A stretch of DNA of 64,000 nt from positions 36,467 through 100,466 of IMG/VR virus record IMGVR_UViG_3300036780_000119; one strand, written 5' to 3'. Source of the DNA: a virus. The position numbers and the translations under genes are program-made. The notes beneath the pieces were generated by a model that saw only the letters and a program-made list of their open reading frames with translations, was not told the origin of the DNA and searched no databases. Position 1 is the first letter of the stretch; each line of letters starts with the position of its first letter. Below are positions 1 through 6,779 of the stretch, piece after piece.

Positions 1-582
1 CAGCAGCAGCGGATGCGATTTGACGGTCGTGTCGAGCTCGATCACAGGATCCTCCAGAACCGGGACAGGCGCAGGCGGCGGCGGTGCGGGCGGCGGGGTG
101 GTGGTGAAGAAGTCCGCAGTGAGGAGCGACTGGTCGAGGGTGCGGCCGAGCGCGGTGCTGGTCCACTGGGTGCCGTCGGCTTGCGGGTAGCCGCAGCCGG
201 TGCCGCAGATGTGCTCGCCGAGACCGTAGTGGGCGGTCCACAGCCGGTATTCGCTGCGGGCGTAACCGTTGGCGGTCATGGTGGCGATGAGGTCGGCGGC
301 CAGGCCGGCGCTGATGTAGAGGACGGGCCGGTGCAGGCCGCGCTGCCGCTGGCGGGTGAACCAGCCGTGCACCTGGGCGATGGTGGCGTCGCCGGTTTCC
401 ACGTCGAGGCAGTCGGCGTCTTCGCTGGCGGCGATGGCGATCGACAGCAGGTGCGCGCCGGGGAACATCCCGGTCAGGGTGACCCAGGTTGGCCACCGGC
501 CACCGACATAGCCGGCGTAGGCGGCGCCGCCGCGGGGAAGCTGGCCGGGGTTGATGCTGTCCCACATGGTGATACCGGTCAC
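1..582 (-). CDS. Putative endolysin, glycoside-hydrolase-like (partial)
   Basis: The gene runs off the left edge; 194 codons are visible. Its GTG start overlaps the upstream stop (GTGA). Residues 5-155 read as a TIM-barrel of the GH25/DUF1906 kind found in actinobacterial and phage lysins: W7-D8 in the first strand, a D-x-E pair at D60/E62, an LYIS strand at 88-91, W115, and Q139-W140 late in the barrel. A Thr/Pro/Ala linker starts near residue 157, so a wall-binding C-terminus probably lies outside the window. Its place next to small membrane proteins fits a peptidoglycan-cleaving lysin. The family call is by pattern only; a virion-associated glycosidase is the alternative. Confidence 0.65.
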   Translation of the reverse strand, partial: MTGITMWDSINPGQLPRGGAAYAGYVGGRWPTWVTLTGMFPGAHLLSIAIAASEDADCLDVETGDATIAQVHGWFTRQRQRGLHRPVLYISAGLAADLIATMTANGYARSEYRLWTAHYGLGEHICGTGCGYPQADGTQWTSTALGRTLDQSLLTADFFTTTPPPAPPPPAPVPVLEDPVIELDTTVKSHPLLL

Positions 583-971
583 GGCGGCTCCCCTTGCGCG
601 AGGTGGTGGCGGGTTTTCGCCGCGTGGTGGGCGTGGTGCAGGTCGCGGGCGGTGCGGTGGGGTTCGGGGTGGTGCCGCCAGCAGGCTCGTTCGCCGGCGG
701 CGGTGGTGCGCCGCGCATACCACCAGCAGCCGTCAACCGCGCATTGGTGGTGCCACCACAGCAGCGCGGCGATCAGGGGCCATTCGAAGACCCGCAGGCC
801 ACCTGCGAACCCCGACCACAGGCCATACCAGCCGCCGGGCTCGTCCCGGTTGCCGAGCAGGATGAAGGTTTCGTTGCGGACCTGCGGCCAGTAGACGACG
901 GCCAGTACCACGGCGGCGAGGATCGCGTTGCCGGCGGCCAGCCGCAGGGTCAGCCGCACCGTCGCACGCAT
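579..971 (-). CDS. Small membrane protein with His/Cys-rich tail, lysis region
   Basis: 130 residues from an internal ATG; longer readings to 1085 add a sequence that looks non-coding. There are two hydrophobic segments, about 12-28 and 52-72. The C-terminal third is unusual: C77, C82 and C97 followed by paired histidines at 100-101 and many more His, suggesting a cytoplasmic metal-binding tail. It sits directly upstream of the endolysin gene and overlaps its start, so it is a holin or lysis-accessory candidate by position. No family was recognised. Confidence 0.6.
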   Translation of the reverse strand: MRATVRLTLRLAAGNAILAAVVLAVVYWPQVRNETFILLGNRDEPGGWYGLWSGFAGGLRVFEWPLIAALLWWHHQCAVDGCWWYARRTTAAGERACWRHHPEPHRTARDLHHAHHAAKTRHHLAQGEPP

Positions 972-984
972 GCCGGTCAGGTGG

Positions 985-1149
985 TCAGGGTTTGCGCCAT
1001 GGCGTGTACGCCCAGGCCAGGTGCAGGGCGGTGAGCGCCAGCCCGGCCAGGGTGAAATCGGTGACGTAGCTGCCGGCGTGGCCACCGGTGATGTGCAGGA
1101 TCAGCGCGACAGCGAACGCGGCGACGGCGAGGACAGCCCACATGAGCAT
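985..1149 (-). CDS. Short two-TM protein, holin-like candidate
   Basis: 54 residues. ATG at 1149 is preceded by AGGA with a five-base gap; a second in-frame ATG lies two codons on. Nearly all of it is hydrophobic, with segments about 3-20 and 28-45, ending in a basic WRKP tail. Size, two membrane spans and charged tail are what one expects of a class II holin, and the neighbours are membrane proteins and an endolysin. Holins share almost no sequence, so the role is inferred from position. Confidence 0.55.
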   Translation of the reverse strand: MLMWAVLAVAAFAVALILHITGGHAGSYVTDFTLAGLALTALHLAWAYTPWRKP

Positions 1150-1236
1150 CACGTTCCTGGTGGCGGGGGATGGGGCCGCCGGCTGGTGCACCCCCCCTTG
1201 CCAGCGGCCGGGGCGGGCGCAGAAGCCGGGTAGGGG

Positions 1237-1259
1237 GACCAGCCGGCGGCGGCCTGGTC
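1237..1259 (-). terminator. Possible hairpin in 122-bp intergenic gap
   Basis: GACCAG and CTGGTC form a six-base stem around a GC-rich loop, just downstream of the 1272-1646 gene on its strand. No clear T-run follows, so this may be a weak terminator or a chance hairpin. The rest of the 1150-1271 gap shows nothing else. Confidence 0.25.
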
Positions 1260-1271
1260 AGCGGGCGATGT

Positions 1272-1646
1272 TCACTGTTTTCGCAGCCGTTCGGTCGCGG
1301 CGGACAGGTTGCTGCCGCGTTTGTGCAGCTGGCGGCGGACCTGGATGTCCATTCCGCTGTTGATCAGCCAGATGCCCTGCACGACGGTGAACACCACCAG
1401 CGCTTCGGGGCCGAGCGTGCCGGCGCCGGGGATCCGCACCCCGGCGACCGCCACGGCGGCGGCAGTGGTGTAGATGCAGGCGGCCAGGACCCGGCAGGCG
1501 GCGGTGCGGACGTACCCGTGGCCGGCGCGGCGCTCAGCGTCATAGGAGGCGTGCTGGCGCCACAGGTGGGCCAGGGCGGCGGATTGCAGGATGAGGCTGG
1601 CGCAGGACACCGCCAGCATCATCAGCAGCAGCGGGGACGTGTTCAC
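1272..1646 (-). CDS. Small membrane protein, three TM segments
   Basis: 124 residues with a GTG start overlapping the upstream stop by four bases. Hydrophobic segments lie at about 6-27, 50-71 and 80-96; the C-terminus is basic. It belongs to a row of five small membrane proteins between the tail genes and the endolysin. No family was recognised; a holin, antiholin or host-envelope modifier are the obvious options. Confidence 0.55.
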   Translation of the reverse strand: MNTSPLLLMMLAVSCASLILQSAALAHLWRQHASYDAERRAGHGYVRTAACRVLAACIYTTAAAVAVAGVRIPGAGTLGPEALVVFTVVQGIWLINSGMDIQVRRQLHKRGSNLSAATERLRKQ

Positions 1647-1999
1647 GGGGAGATGTCCCGGCCCCGCAGCAGCCGCTGCAGGCTTTCCACGTCCCGTTCG
1701 AGTTCCTCGATGCGTTTGCGGTCGAGCGCCCGTTCACGTCCGTGCCGGGTTTCCTGCTCGCCCAGCTGCCGTTCGTAGTCCTCACGCATGCGGTCCATTT
1801 CGGTGCGCAACCGCTGGATCTCCCTGTCCAGAGCACTGTTCAGCTTCGTCCAGGACGCGACGTCGGTGGCGTCGCGGTCGTGCTCGGCGCGGTTCTTGTC
1901 CTTGGCGGACTGGCGCCACACCGTCACGATGGCGGCGGCGGCGCCGATGCCCGCACCGGCCGCGCCGAGCCACGCAGTGAGGTCGACCGGGCTAGCCAT
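1643..1999 (-). CDS. N-terminal TM plus coiled-coil protein
   Basis: 118 residues from the ATG at 1999, which overlaps the previous stop by eight bases; an upstream reading to 2062 is not supported. One hydrophobic segment (about 9-28) is followed by a long charged helix (50-112) with regular Leu/Ile/Met spacing, a likely coiled coil. One TM anchor plus a coiled coil resembles Rz-type spanins or tail-lysis scaffolds, but Gram-positive hosts need no spanin, so the role is unknown. Confidence 0.6.
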   Translation of the reverse strand: MASPVDLTAWLGAAGAGIGAAAAIVTVWRQSAKDKNRAEHDRDATDVASWTKLNSALDREIQRLRTEMDRMREDYERQLGEQETRHGRERALDRKRIEELERDVESLQRLLRGRDISP

Positions 2000-2555
2000 C
2001 GGCGTCGGCGCGCGGCAGGGAGGCGGGCCGGTTGCGTTCCTTTCCGACCAGGACCCCGGCACGCAGCAGGACGTAGCTGAATATGGCCCAGCTGGTCCAG
2101 GTCTCTGGGGTGGTGGCGGAGTTGGTGATCCAGCGGACGATGAACGCCACGTCCCAGCTGGCGGTGAGCATGACGGCCAGCAGGACCGCGGAGTAGGCCA
2201 GCCACGGCGGCCGGGGGCGGAACGCGCCGGCCAGCAGCAGGACAGCGGACACGCCGAAGAACACGCCCCACGTCCCGGTGGGCATGATGATCAGCAGGTT
2301 GTGGTAGGCGGGTGTGCGGTGCCAGCGCTGGGACTGGAACGCCAGTGACCAGGAGTAGATGGCGTAGGTGAGTCCCATGACCAGCATGTGTGATCCGGAC
2401 GCGCCGATGGGGCGCGGGATCTTGCGGGGCAACCGGGGCACGGTGTTCCCTCTCTGCCGGGAGGATCCGGCTGCCCGCTGCATCGCCACCACGGTTACCA
2501 GCGAGATGAACACCGCCGTGACGGTGATCAGCAGCACGGCGTTACCGCTCATCAC
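1992..2555 (-). CDS. Multi-pass membrane protein
   Basis: 187 residues starting GTG-ATG at 2555/2552 and overlapping the upstream gene by 14 bases. Four or five hydrophobic segments are visible: about 6-25, 57-75, 88-110, 118-138 and perhaps 152-170, with a basic loop after the first. No catalytic motif was recognised. It is translationally coupled to its neighbours, so it likely works with them at the host membrane. Confidence 0.55.
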   Translation of the reverse strand: MMSGNAVLLITVTAVFISLVTVVAMQRAAGSSRQRGNTVPRLPRKIPRPIGASGSHMLVMGLTYAIYSWSLAFQSQRWHRTPAYHNLLIIMPTGTWGVFFGVSAVLLLAGAFRPRPPWLAYSAVLLAVMLTASWDVAFIVRWITNSATTPETWTSWAIFSYVLLRAGVLVGKERNRPASLPRADADG

Positions 2556-2991
2556 GGACCCGGTAGGACAGCAGGGCGGCGGTGTACAAGAGGGCGGTCA
2601 GGATGACTGGCAGCTGGTCGCCGAGGATGAACGGCCAGGGCCGCGGCACACCGTCCGCGTAGTGGCCTGCGGCGGTGGCGTGCAGGGCCGCGCCGGCGCT
2701 CATCAGCAGCAGGGTCTGCTGCGGCACGAGCAGCACCGGCAGCAGCCGGCCGCGGCGGGCCAGCGGGGCCGCCAGTGCGGCGGACGCGCAGGTGACCAGC
2801 GCGGCCAGCGCACCCCACCGGCCACCGGACACGGCCACGACCGCGGACACGGGTGTTGAGTGCATAGCCTCGGGGCTGGCCGCCAGCAGGACGCTCCAGG
2901 CGTAGTGCAGGACACACGCGTACCAGACGATGACCCGGCCCGGTCTGCGTGCCATCAGGGGAAGGCGGCGGGGCGCAGGTCCAGTCACCAC
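2542..2991 (-). CDS. Multi-pass membrane protein
   Basis: 149 residues. The GTG start at 2991 has a good GGAGG four bases upstream, which decided it over the ATG of residue 13. It has about four hydrophobic segments with a basic N-terminus. It is the first of the membrane-protein run after the tail genes, and its stop overlaps the next start. No family recognised. Confidence 0.55.
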   Translation of the reverse strand: MVTGPAPRRLPLMARRPGRVIVWYACVLHYAWSVLLAASPEAMHSTPVSAVVAVSGGRWGALAALVTCASAALAAPLARRGRLLPVLLVPQQTLLLMSAGAALHATAAGHYADGVPRPWPFILGDQLPVILTALLYTAALLSYRVRDER

Positions 2992-3012
2992 GCCTCCGCC
3001 CGCCGGTCCGGT

Positions 3013-4335
3013 CTAAGGGAAGGTGGCCATCAGCAGCCCCGGCCGGGCCGGGGCGGATGTCACTTCGACGTCGACCCAGTAGTTCTGCGCCAGCCCATCC
3101 ACGTACAGGTAGGGGTAGGTGTCGGAGCCGGCGCCGGACACGGGCTGGTAGAAGGTCGCCTGCCCCGGCTCGGTGATCGTCCCGGAGCTGTTGCTGTACG
3201 GCGGCGTGCCGGCGGGATTGCTGCCGTTGAACAGGTAGGCGGACGACGCGCTGGCCAGGGCGGGTGCGGTGAGCGGCCCGTTGACGAGGTCGGCGTTGGT
3301 GTAGCCGTAGCCGAGGGAGAACCCGGCATTGGCCTGGCCTTGCGGATCCCAGAAGTACAGCGACTTGGCGCCCCACCCGTCTGGGGTGGCGTTGCTGTTG
3401 TACACGCTGGCCTTGTACGACCCGGCGGGCAGCGTCACCCCGCTGAACGTGCAGTACAGCCAGCCCGCCCCGGCCGTGCCCGTGGTGCCGTCCGGGTTCT
3501 TCCACGCCGGGGAGCTGGCGGTGGTGGCCTTCGTGCCGGAGTTAGCCCCGGTGATCGCCCAGATGTCACAGGTGGTGGCGAGCTGCGCGGCACCCGGCGG
3601 CGAGTAGTACCACAGCTTGCCCAGCGTGCACGTGGCGGACAGGTGGAACTCGGTCGCGATCGAGTAGTTGACGGAGGCATCGAACGTGACGGACGGGTTG
3701 GCGCACTTCTGGTTGACCTTCGGCCCGAAGATCGAGTACGGGCCGGTCCAGGTGGACGGCGCGGTGTCGGACACCTGGACGTCGAGCCAGAAGTTGTCCT
3801 CACTGGACAGGGACTGCGGGAAGCTGGCGGCCGGTGCCGCGCCGGACGTGTCGAACGTAACCGGGCCGTTCGCCCACATGTCCTTGTTTGCCGTACCACC
3901 GTTCTGAGGAGAGGAGAACCCGACAAGTGGCCCGTTGATGATCCCGGCCGCGCCCGGCGTGCCAGCGCCGCCCCAGTAGCCGCTAGTGTCGGGGAACCCG
4001 TGCGACGGGGTCCACCCAGTCACCGCCATGTAGCACTGGCCGAAGCCGAGTTCGACGGGTGTGGCCAGTGCGGTGAAGTTCCACGAGTCCGCGGTCAGCG
4101 CCGCAGAGGTGACGGTGCTGTTCGGCACCAGGACGCCAGAGCTACTAGCATTCATCTGCCACAGGGCGAACGGCTGCGCGGCGGTGTCTCCACCGGTCGG
4201 CACCCACCACCAGTAGCCGGTGAACCACATGCCGGCCTTGGTCACCTGGAACTGCATCCCCACGCGGAACGGGGTGCTGGTGTAGGCGACGAGCGAGCCG
4301 CCGTTGGTGGACGGCCACAGCCGGTAGGTGGTCAC
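3013..4335 (-). CDS. Minor tail protein with two DUF4082-like beta repeats
   Basis: 440 residues, GTG start one base after the previous stop. Two similar halves (about 1-190 and 195-440) each show the pattern of a DUF4082-like beta-sandwich: a start resembling FRVGMQFQVTKAGMWFTGYWWW, an ALWQ strand, a W-x-x-x-x-x-T-PV strand and a final aromatic Y-x-A/V strand. Such domains accompany extracellular carbohydrate-active proteins. Placed after the fibre genes, it is probably a surface-exposed tail tip or receptor-binding component that contacts host glycans. Confidence 0.6.
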   Translation of the reverse strand: MTTYRLWPSTNGGSLVAYTSTPFRVGMQFQVTKAGMWFTGYWWWVPTGGDTAAQPFALWQMNASSSGVLVPNSTVTSAALTADSWNFTALATPVELGFGQCYMAVTGWTPSHGFPDTSGYWGGAGTPGAAGIINGPLVGFSSPQNGGTANKDMWANGPVTFDTSGAAPAASFPQSLSSEDNFWLDVQVSDTAPSTWTGPYSIFGPKVNQKCANPSVTFDASVNYSIATEFHLSATCTLGKLWYYSPPGAAQLATTCDIWAITGANSGTKATTASSPAWKNPDGTTGTAGAGWLYCTFSGVTLPAGSYKASVYNSNATPDGWGAKSLYFWDPQGQANAGFSLGYGYTNADLVNGPLTAPALASASSAYLFNGSNPAGTPPYSNSSGTITEPGQATFYQPVSGAGSDTYPYLYVDGLAQNYWVDVEVTSAPARPGLLMATFP

Positions 4336-4336
4336 G

Positions 4337-6268
4337 TCAGTAGCCGAGCCCGCTTCCGAGGTAGCACCATTTGCTGATGCTCGCCACGTACTCGAACGCC
4401 GCGATATCGACCTTCCCGGCGGCGGTGGACAGGGTGGGTGCGGAGGCGGTGCCGAAGTCGTAGGCGGTGCCGTAGGCGAGGGTGAACGAGCCGCCAGTGC
4501 CCTGGGTGATACGGAACCGGATCACCTGCCCGTCCACCGGGTTCGTGGGGTTGGCCAGGGTGCCGGTGGACGCGGTCAGGGTCAGGCTGAACGCGTTGCC
4601 CAGCGCGGCGTTGACCGCGATCGTCGTGCCGAACGTGAGCGCCACCACGGCCGGGGCCAGCCAGCCCGTCATCGTGCCGCCCGCCTGCGGCAGCGGCGTG
4701 GACGCGAACCCCGGGCTGGGGTAGGTGCCGGACAGGACCCCACCCGCGGCCCCGTTCGGCGGCAGCGCGGTGGGGATCTGGCCGAACGCGGCGGCGTCCT
4801 GCGCGCCCGTGCCGTTGACCAGGCCGGTGACCTTGTGGGAGCCCATCGCGATCGCACCGGACATGGTGCCGCCGGCCTTCTGCAGCGCCAGAGCTTCGGC
4901 CGTCTGCGCCCGGCTGGTTTCGGCGGCGACGGCGGTGGTCACGAACGCGTCGGTGGCGATCTTGGTGGAGTTGTCGGCCGCTGTCTGTGTCGGTGCCGTG
5001 GGTGAGCCGGTCAGCGCCGGGGACGCCAGCGGGGCCAGGAGGGTTTCGGCTGCCTGGGCGCGCGTCTTCTCCGCGCCGGTGGCGCTGTCCGCGTAGGCCG
5101 TCGTGGCGAGCTTCGTGGAGTTGTCCAGCGCGGCTGGTGTCGGCGCGGTTGGTGTGCCTGTCAGCGCCGGGCTTGCCTTGGGTGCGAGCAGGGCTTCCGC
5201 CGCCTCAGCCCGCGTGGTCTCGGCACCGATGGCGGTCGCGTTCGCGCCTTCGGCGGCCTGCGCCCGCGTGGTCTCCACGGTGACGGCGGCGTCGGTGTAG
5301 GCGGTGGTGGCGATGGCCGCCGAATCGGTCAGGGCGCCCTGCGTCGGCGCGGTGGGTGTCCCGGTGAGTGCCGGGCTGGCGAGCGGGGCCAGGAGGGCTT
5401 CGGCGGTCTCGGCGCGGCTGGTCTCCGCGGCGGCGGTCCCGGCGGCGTCGAACGCGGACGTGCTCTGGGTGGCGGCCGTGCCGAGCCCGAGGCTGGTGCG
5501 TGCCGTGGCGGCGGACGTGAGGTCGGACAGGTTGCTGGTTTTCTGCAGTGCAGCCGTCTCGGCCGTCTCGGCGCGGGTGGTTTCGGTGGCCACGGCTGAG
5601 GTGGTGAAACCTTCGGCTGCCGTCTGGGCTGCTGAGGCGGCACCGGCCGCGTCCGCGCCCACGTCGGCTGCGGTGAGTTCCACGGCGCCGGTGTGGCCGT
5701 TGACCGAACTGACCGCGCCGCCGCCGCCGGTGGCTGGCTGCCAGGAGCCGTTGCCGTCGGCGTCTGATGTCCACACGTACCCGGCTGCGGCGCCGGCGGG
5801 GATGCGCAGCCCGTTGCCGAGGATCAGCAGCCCGGACAGGGTGCCGCCGGTCAGTGGCAGGTAGCTGGTCAGGCCGGCGGTGGAGGTGGCCGGGATCAGC
5901 TGGGACAGGTCGATGGGGTCGGGGGTGGACGGGATTTGGCAGAGGAACCCGTAGTCGGGGACGCCGGTGATCTGGAAGGTGACCTGATACAGCCAGCCGG
6001 CCGGGGCCAGGCCGGCCGCGTCGGTTGGGGTGAGGGTGAGCCCGGCCGTGCCGCCGGCGCCGGTGACCTGGCCGGCCGGGTCAAGCGGGGCGGTGACACC
6101 GGCCATCGGGATGACGGTTTCCCCGGCCGGGTCGGTGATCACGGTGATGACCGGGTCGCCGAAGGAGTCGTAGGTGCCGGTGGCGGGGGTGAGCACGACC
6201 TGCCCGGTGGCGGGCTGCTGGGCGGCGTCCAGGACGGTGCCGGTCAGCGTCACAGCGGGCAGCGTCAC
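4337..6268 (-). CDS. Tail fibre protein with TxxAxxAE / ALTGTPTAPT repeats
   Basis: 643 residues, GTG start. The middle (about 215-470) is built from phage tail-fibre repeats: short TTRAETAEA-type helices alternating with ASPALTGTPTAPT-type beta segments, at least four rounds. The N-terminal 130 residues look like a globular attachment domain. The C-terminal 100 residues are a beta-rich tip. Repeats of this kind form trimeric fibres in many phages. It lies between other fibre genes and likely contributes to host recognition. Confidence 0.75.
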   Translation of the reverse strand: MTLPAVTLTGTVLDAAQQPATGQVVLTPATGTYDSFGDPVITVITDPAGETVIPMAGVTAPLDPAGQVTGAGGTAGLTLTPTDAAGLAPAGWLYQVTFQITGVPDYGFLCQIPSTPDPIDLSQLIPATSTAGLTSYLPLTGGTLSGLLILGNGLRIPAGAAAGYVWTSDADGNGSWQPATGGGGAVSSVNGHTGAVELTAADVGADAAGAASAAQTAAEGFTTSAVATETTRAETAETAALQKTSNLSDLTSAATARTSLGLGTAATQSTSAFDAAGTAAAETSRAETAEALLAPLASPALTGTPTAPTQGALTDSAAIATTAYTDAAVTVETTRAQAAEGANATAIGAETTRAEAAEALLAPKASPALTGTPTAPTPAALDNSTKLATTAYADSATGAEKTRAQAAETLLAPLASPALTGSPTAPTQTAADNSTKIATDAFVTTAVAAETSRAQTAEALALQKAGGTMSGAIAMGSHKVTGLVNGTGAQDAAAFGQIPTALPPNGAAGGVLSGTYPSPGFASTPLPQAGGTMTGWLAPAVVALTFGTTIAVNAALGNAFSLTLTASTGTLANPTNPVDGQVIRFRITQGTGGSFTLAYGTAYDFGTASAPTLSTAAGKVDIAAFEYVASISKWCYLGSGLGY

Positions 6269-6271
6269 CGC

Positions 6272-6397
6272 TTACCCCCTTCCTGACGGCTGCACGAGGT
6301 AACTGCCGGTGAGGACGGTGGTTTCGCCGGTGGCCGGGTCGGTGACGGTGAAGGTGACCTCGCGGCTGGCCGGCGGCGGCGGGGCGAGGACCGGCAC
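6272..6397 (-). CDS. 41-residue beta-domain peptide between tail genes
   Basis: A short frame starting GTG four bases after the preceding stop. It ends in an AGGAAGGGGG tract that is the ribosome site of the next gene. The sequence TFTVTDPATGETT resembles strands of the neighbouring Ig-like protein (6402-6716), so it may be a split-off strand or a real small tail accessory protein. Tight spacing on both sides supports translation. Confidence 0.45.
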   Translation of the reverse strand: MPVLAPPPPASREVTFTVTDPATGETTVLTGSYLVQPSGRG

Positions 6398-6401
6398 CGG
6401 A

Positions 6402-6716
6402 TCAGGCGGCGGTCGCGGTGAACGTGGCGGTGAACACGGTGCCGGCCTGGCTGGAGGTGCCGGCTGACCACTGGATAGGCGCGTCGGTTTCCGACACCGA
6501 GGCCTGCAGCGGGTTGGGCACGCCGGTCACGTCGAAACTGCCGGTGACCGGGCTGGTTTCGCCGGTGCCCGGGTCGGTGACGGTGCCGTCCAGGGTGCGG
6601 GTCACCGTTGAGGCGTTCTCGCTGGTGGCGGTGAGTGTGGCGGTCACCGGGGCGCCGTAGCTGTAGCCGCCGTCCGGCTCATCGAAGGTCAGCTGGGCGT
6701 TACCGGGTGCGGTCAT
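6402..6716 (-). CDS. Small Ig-like tail protein
   Basis: 104 residues from the second of two close ATGs; the second has the better distance to AAGGA. It is all beta-like: a Y-x-Y-G-A-P-V-T-A-T-L-T-A-T strand pair, a central TVTDPGTGETS turn and a GTVFTATFTATAA end, as in bacterial Ig-like folds. It lies between two large tail proteins and may decorate the tail tip or bind host polysaccharide weakly. Confidence 0.55.
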   Translation of the reverse strand: MTAPGNAQLTFDEPDGGYSYGAPVTATLTATSENASTVTRTLDGTVTDPGTGETSPVTGSFDVTGVPNPLQASVSETDAPIQWSAGTSSQAGTVFTATFTATAA

Positions 6717-6779
6717 GGGCATGGTCCTTCCAGGAAGGGGGGGGGGAAGTGCGGGAGGGTTTGCCTGGTGCCGGTTCTG

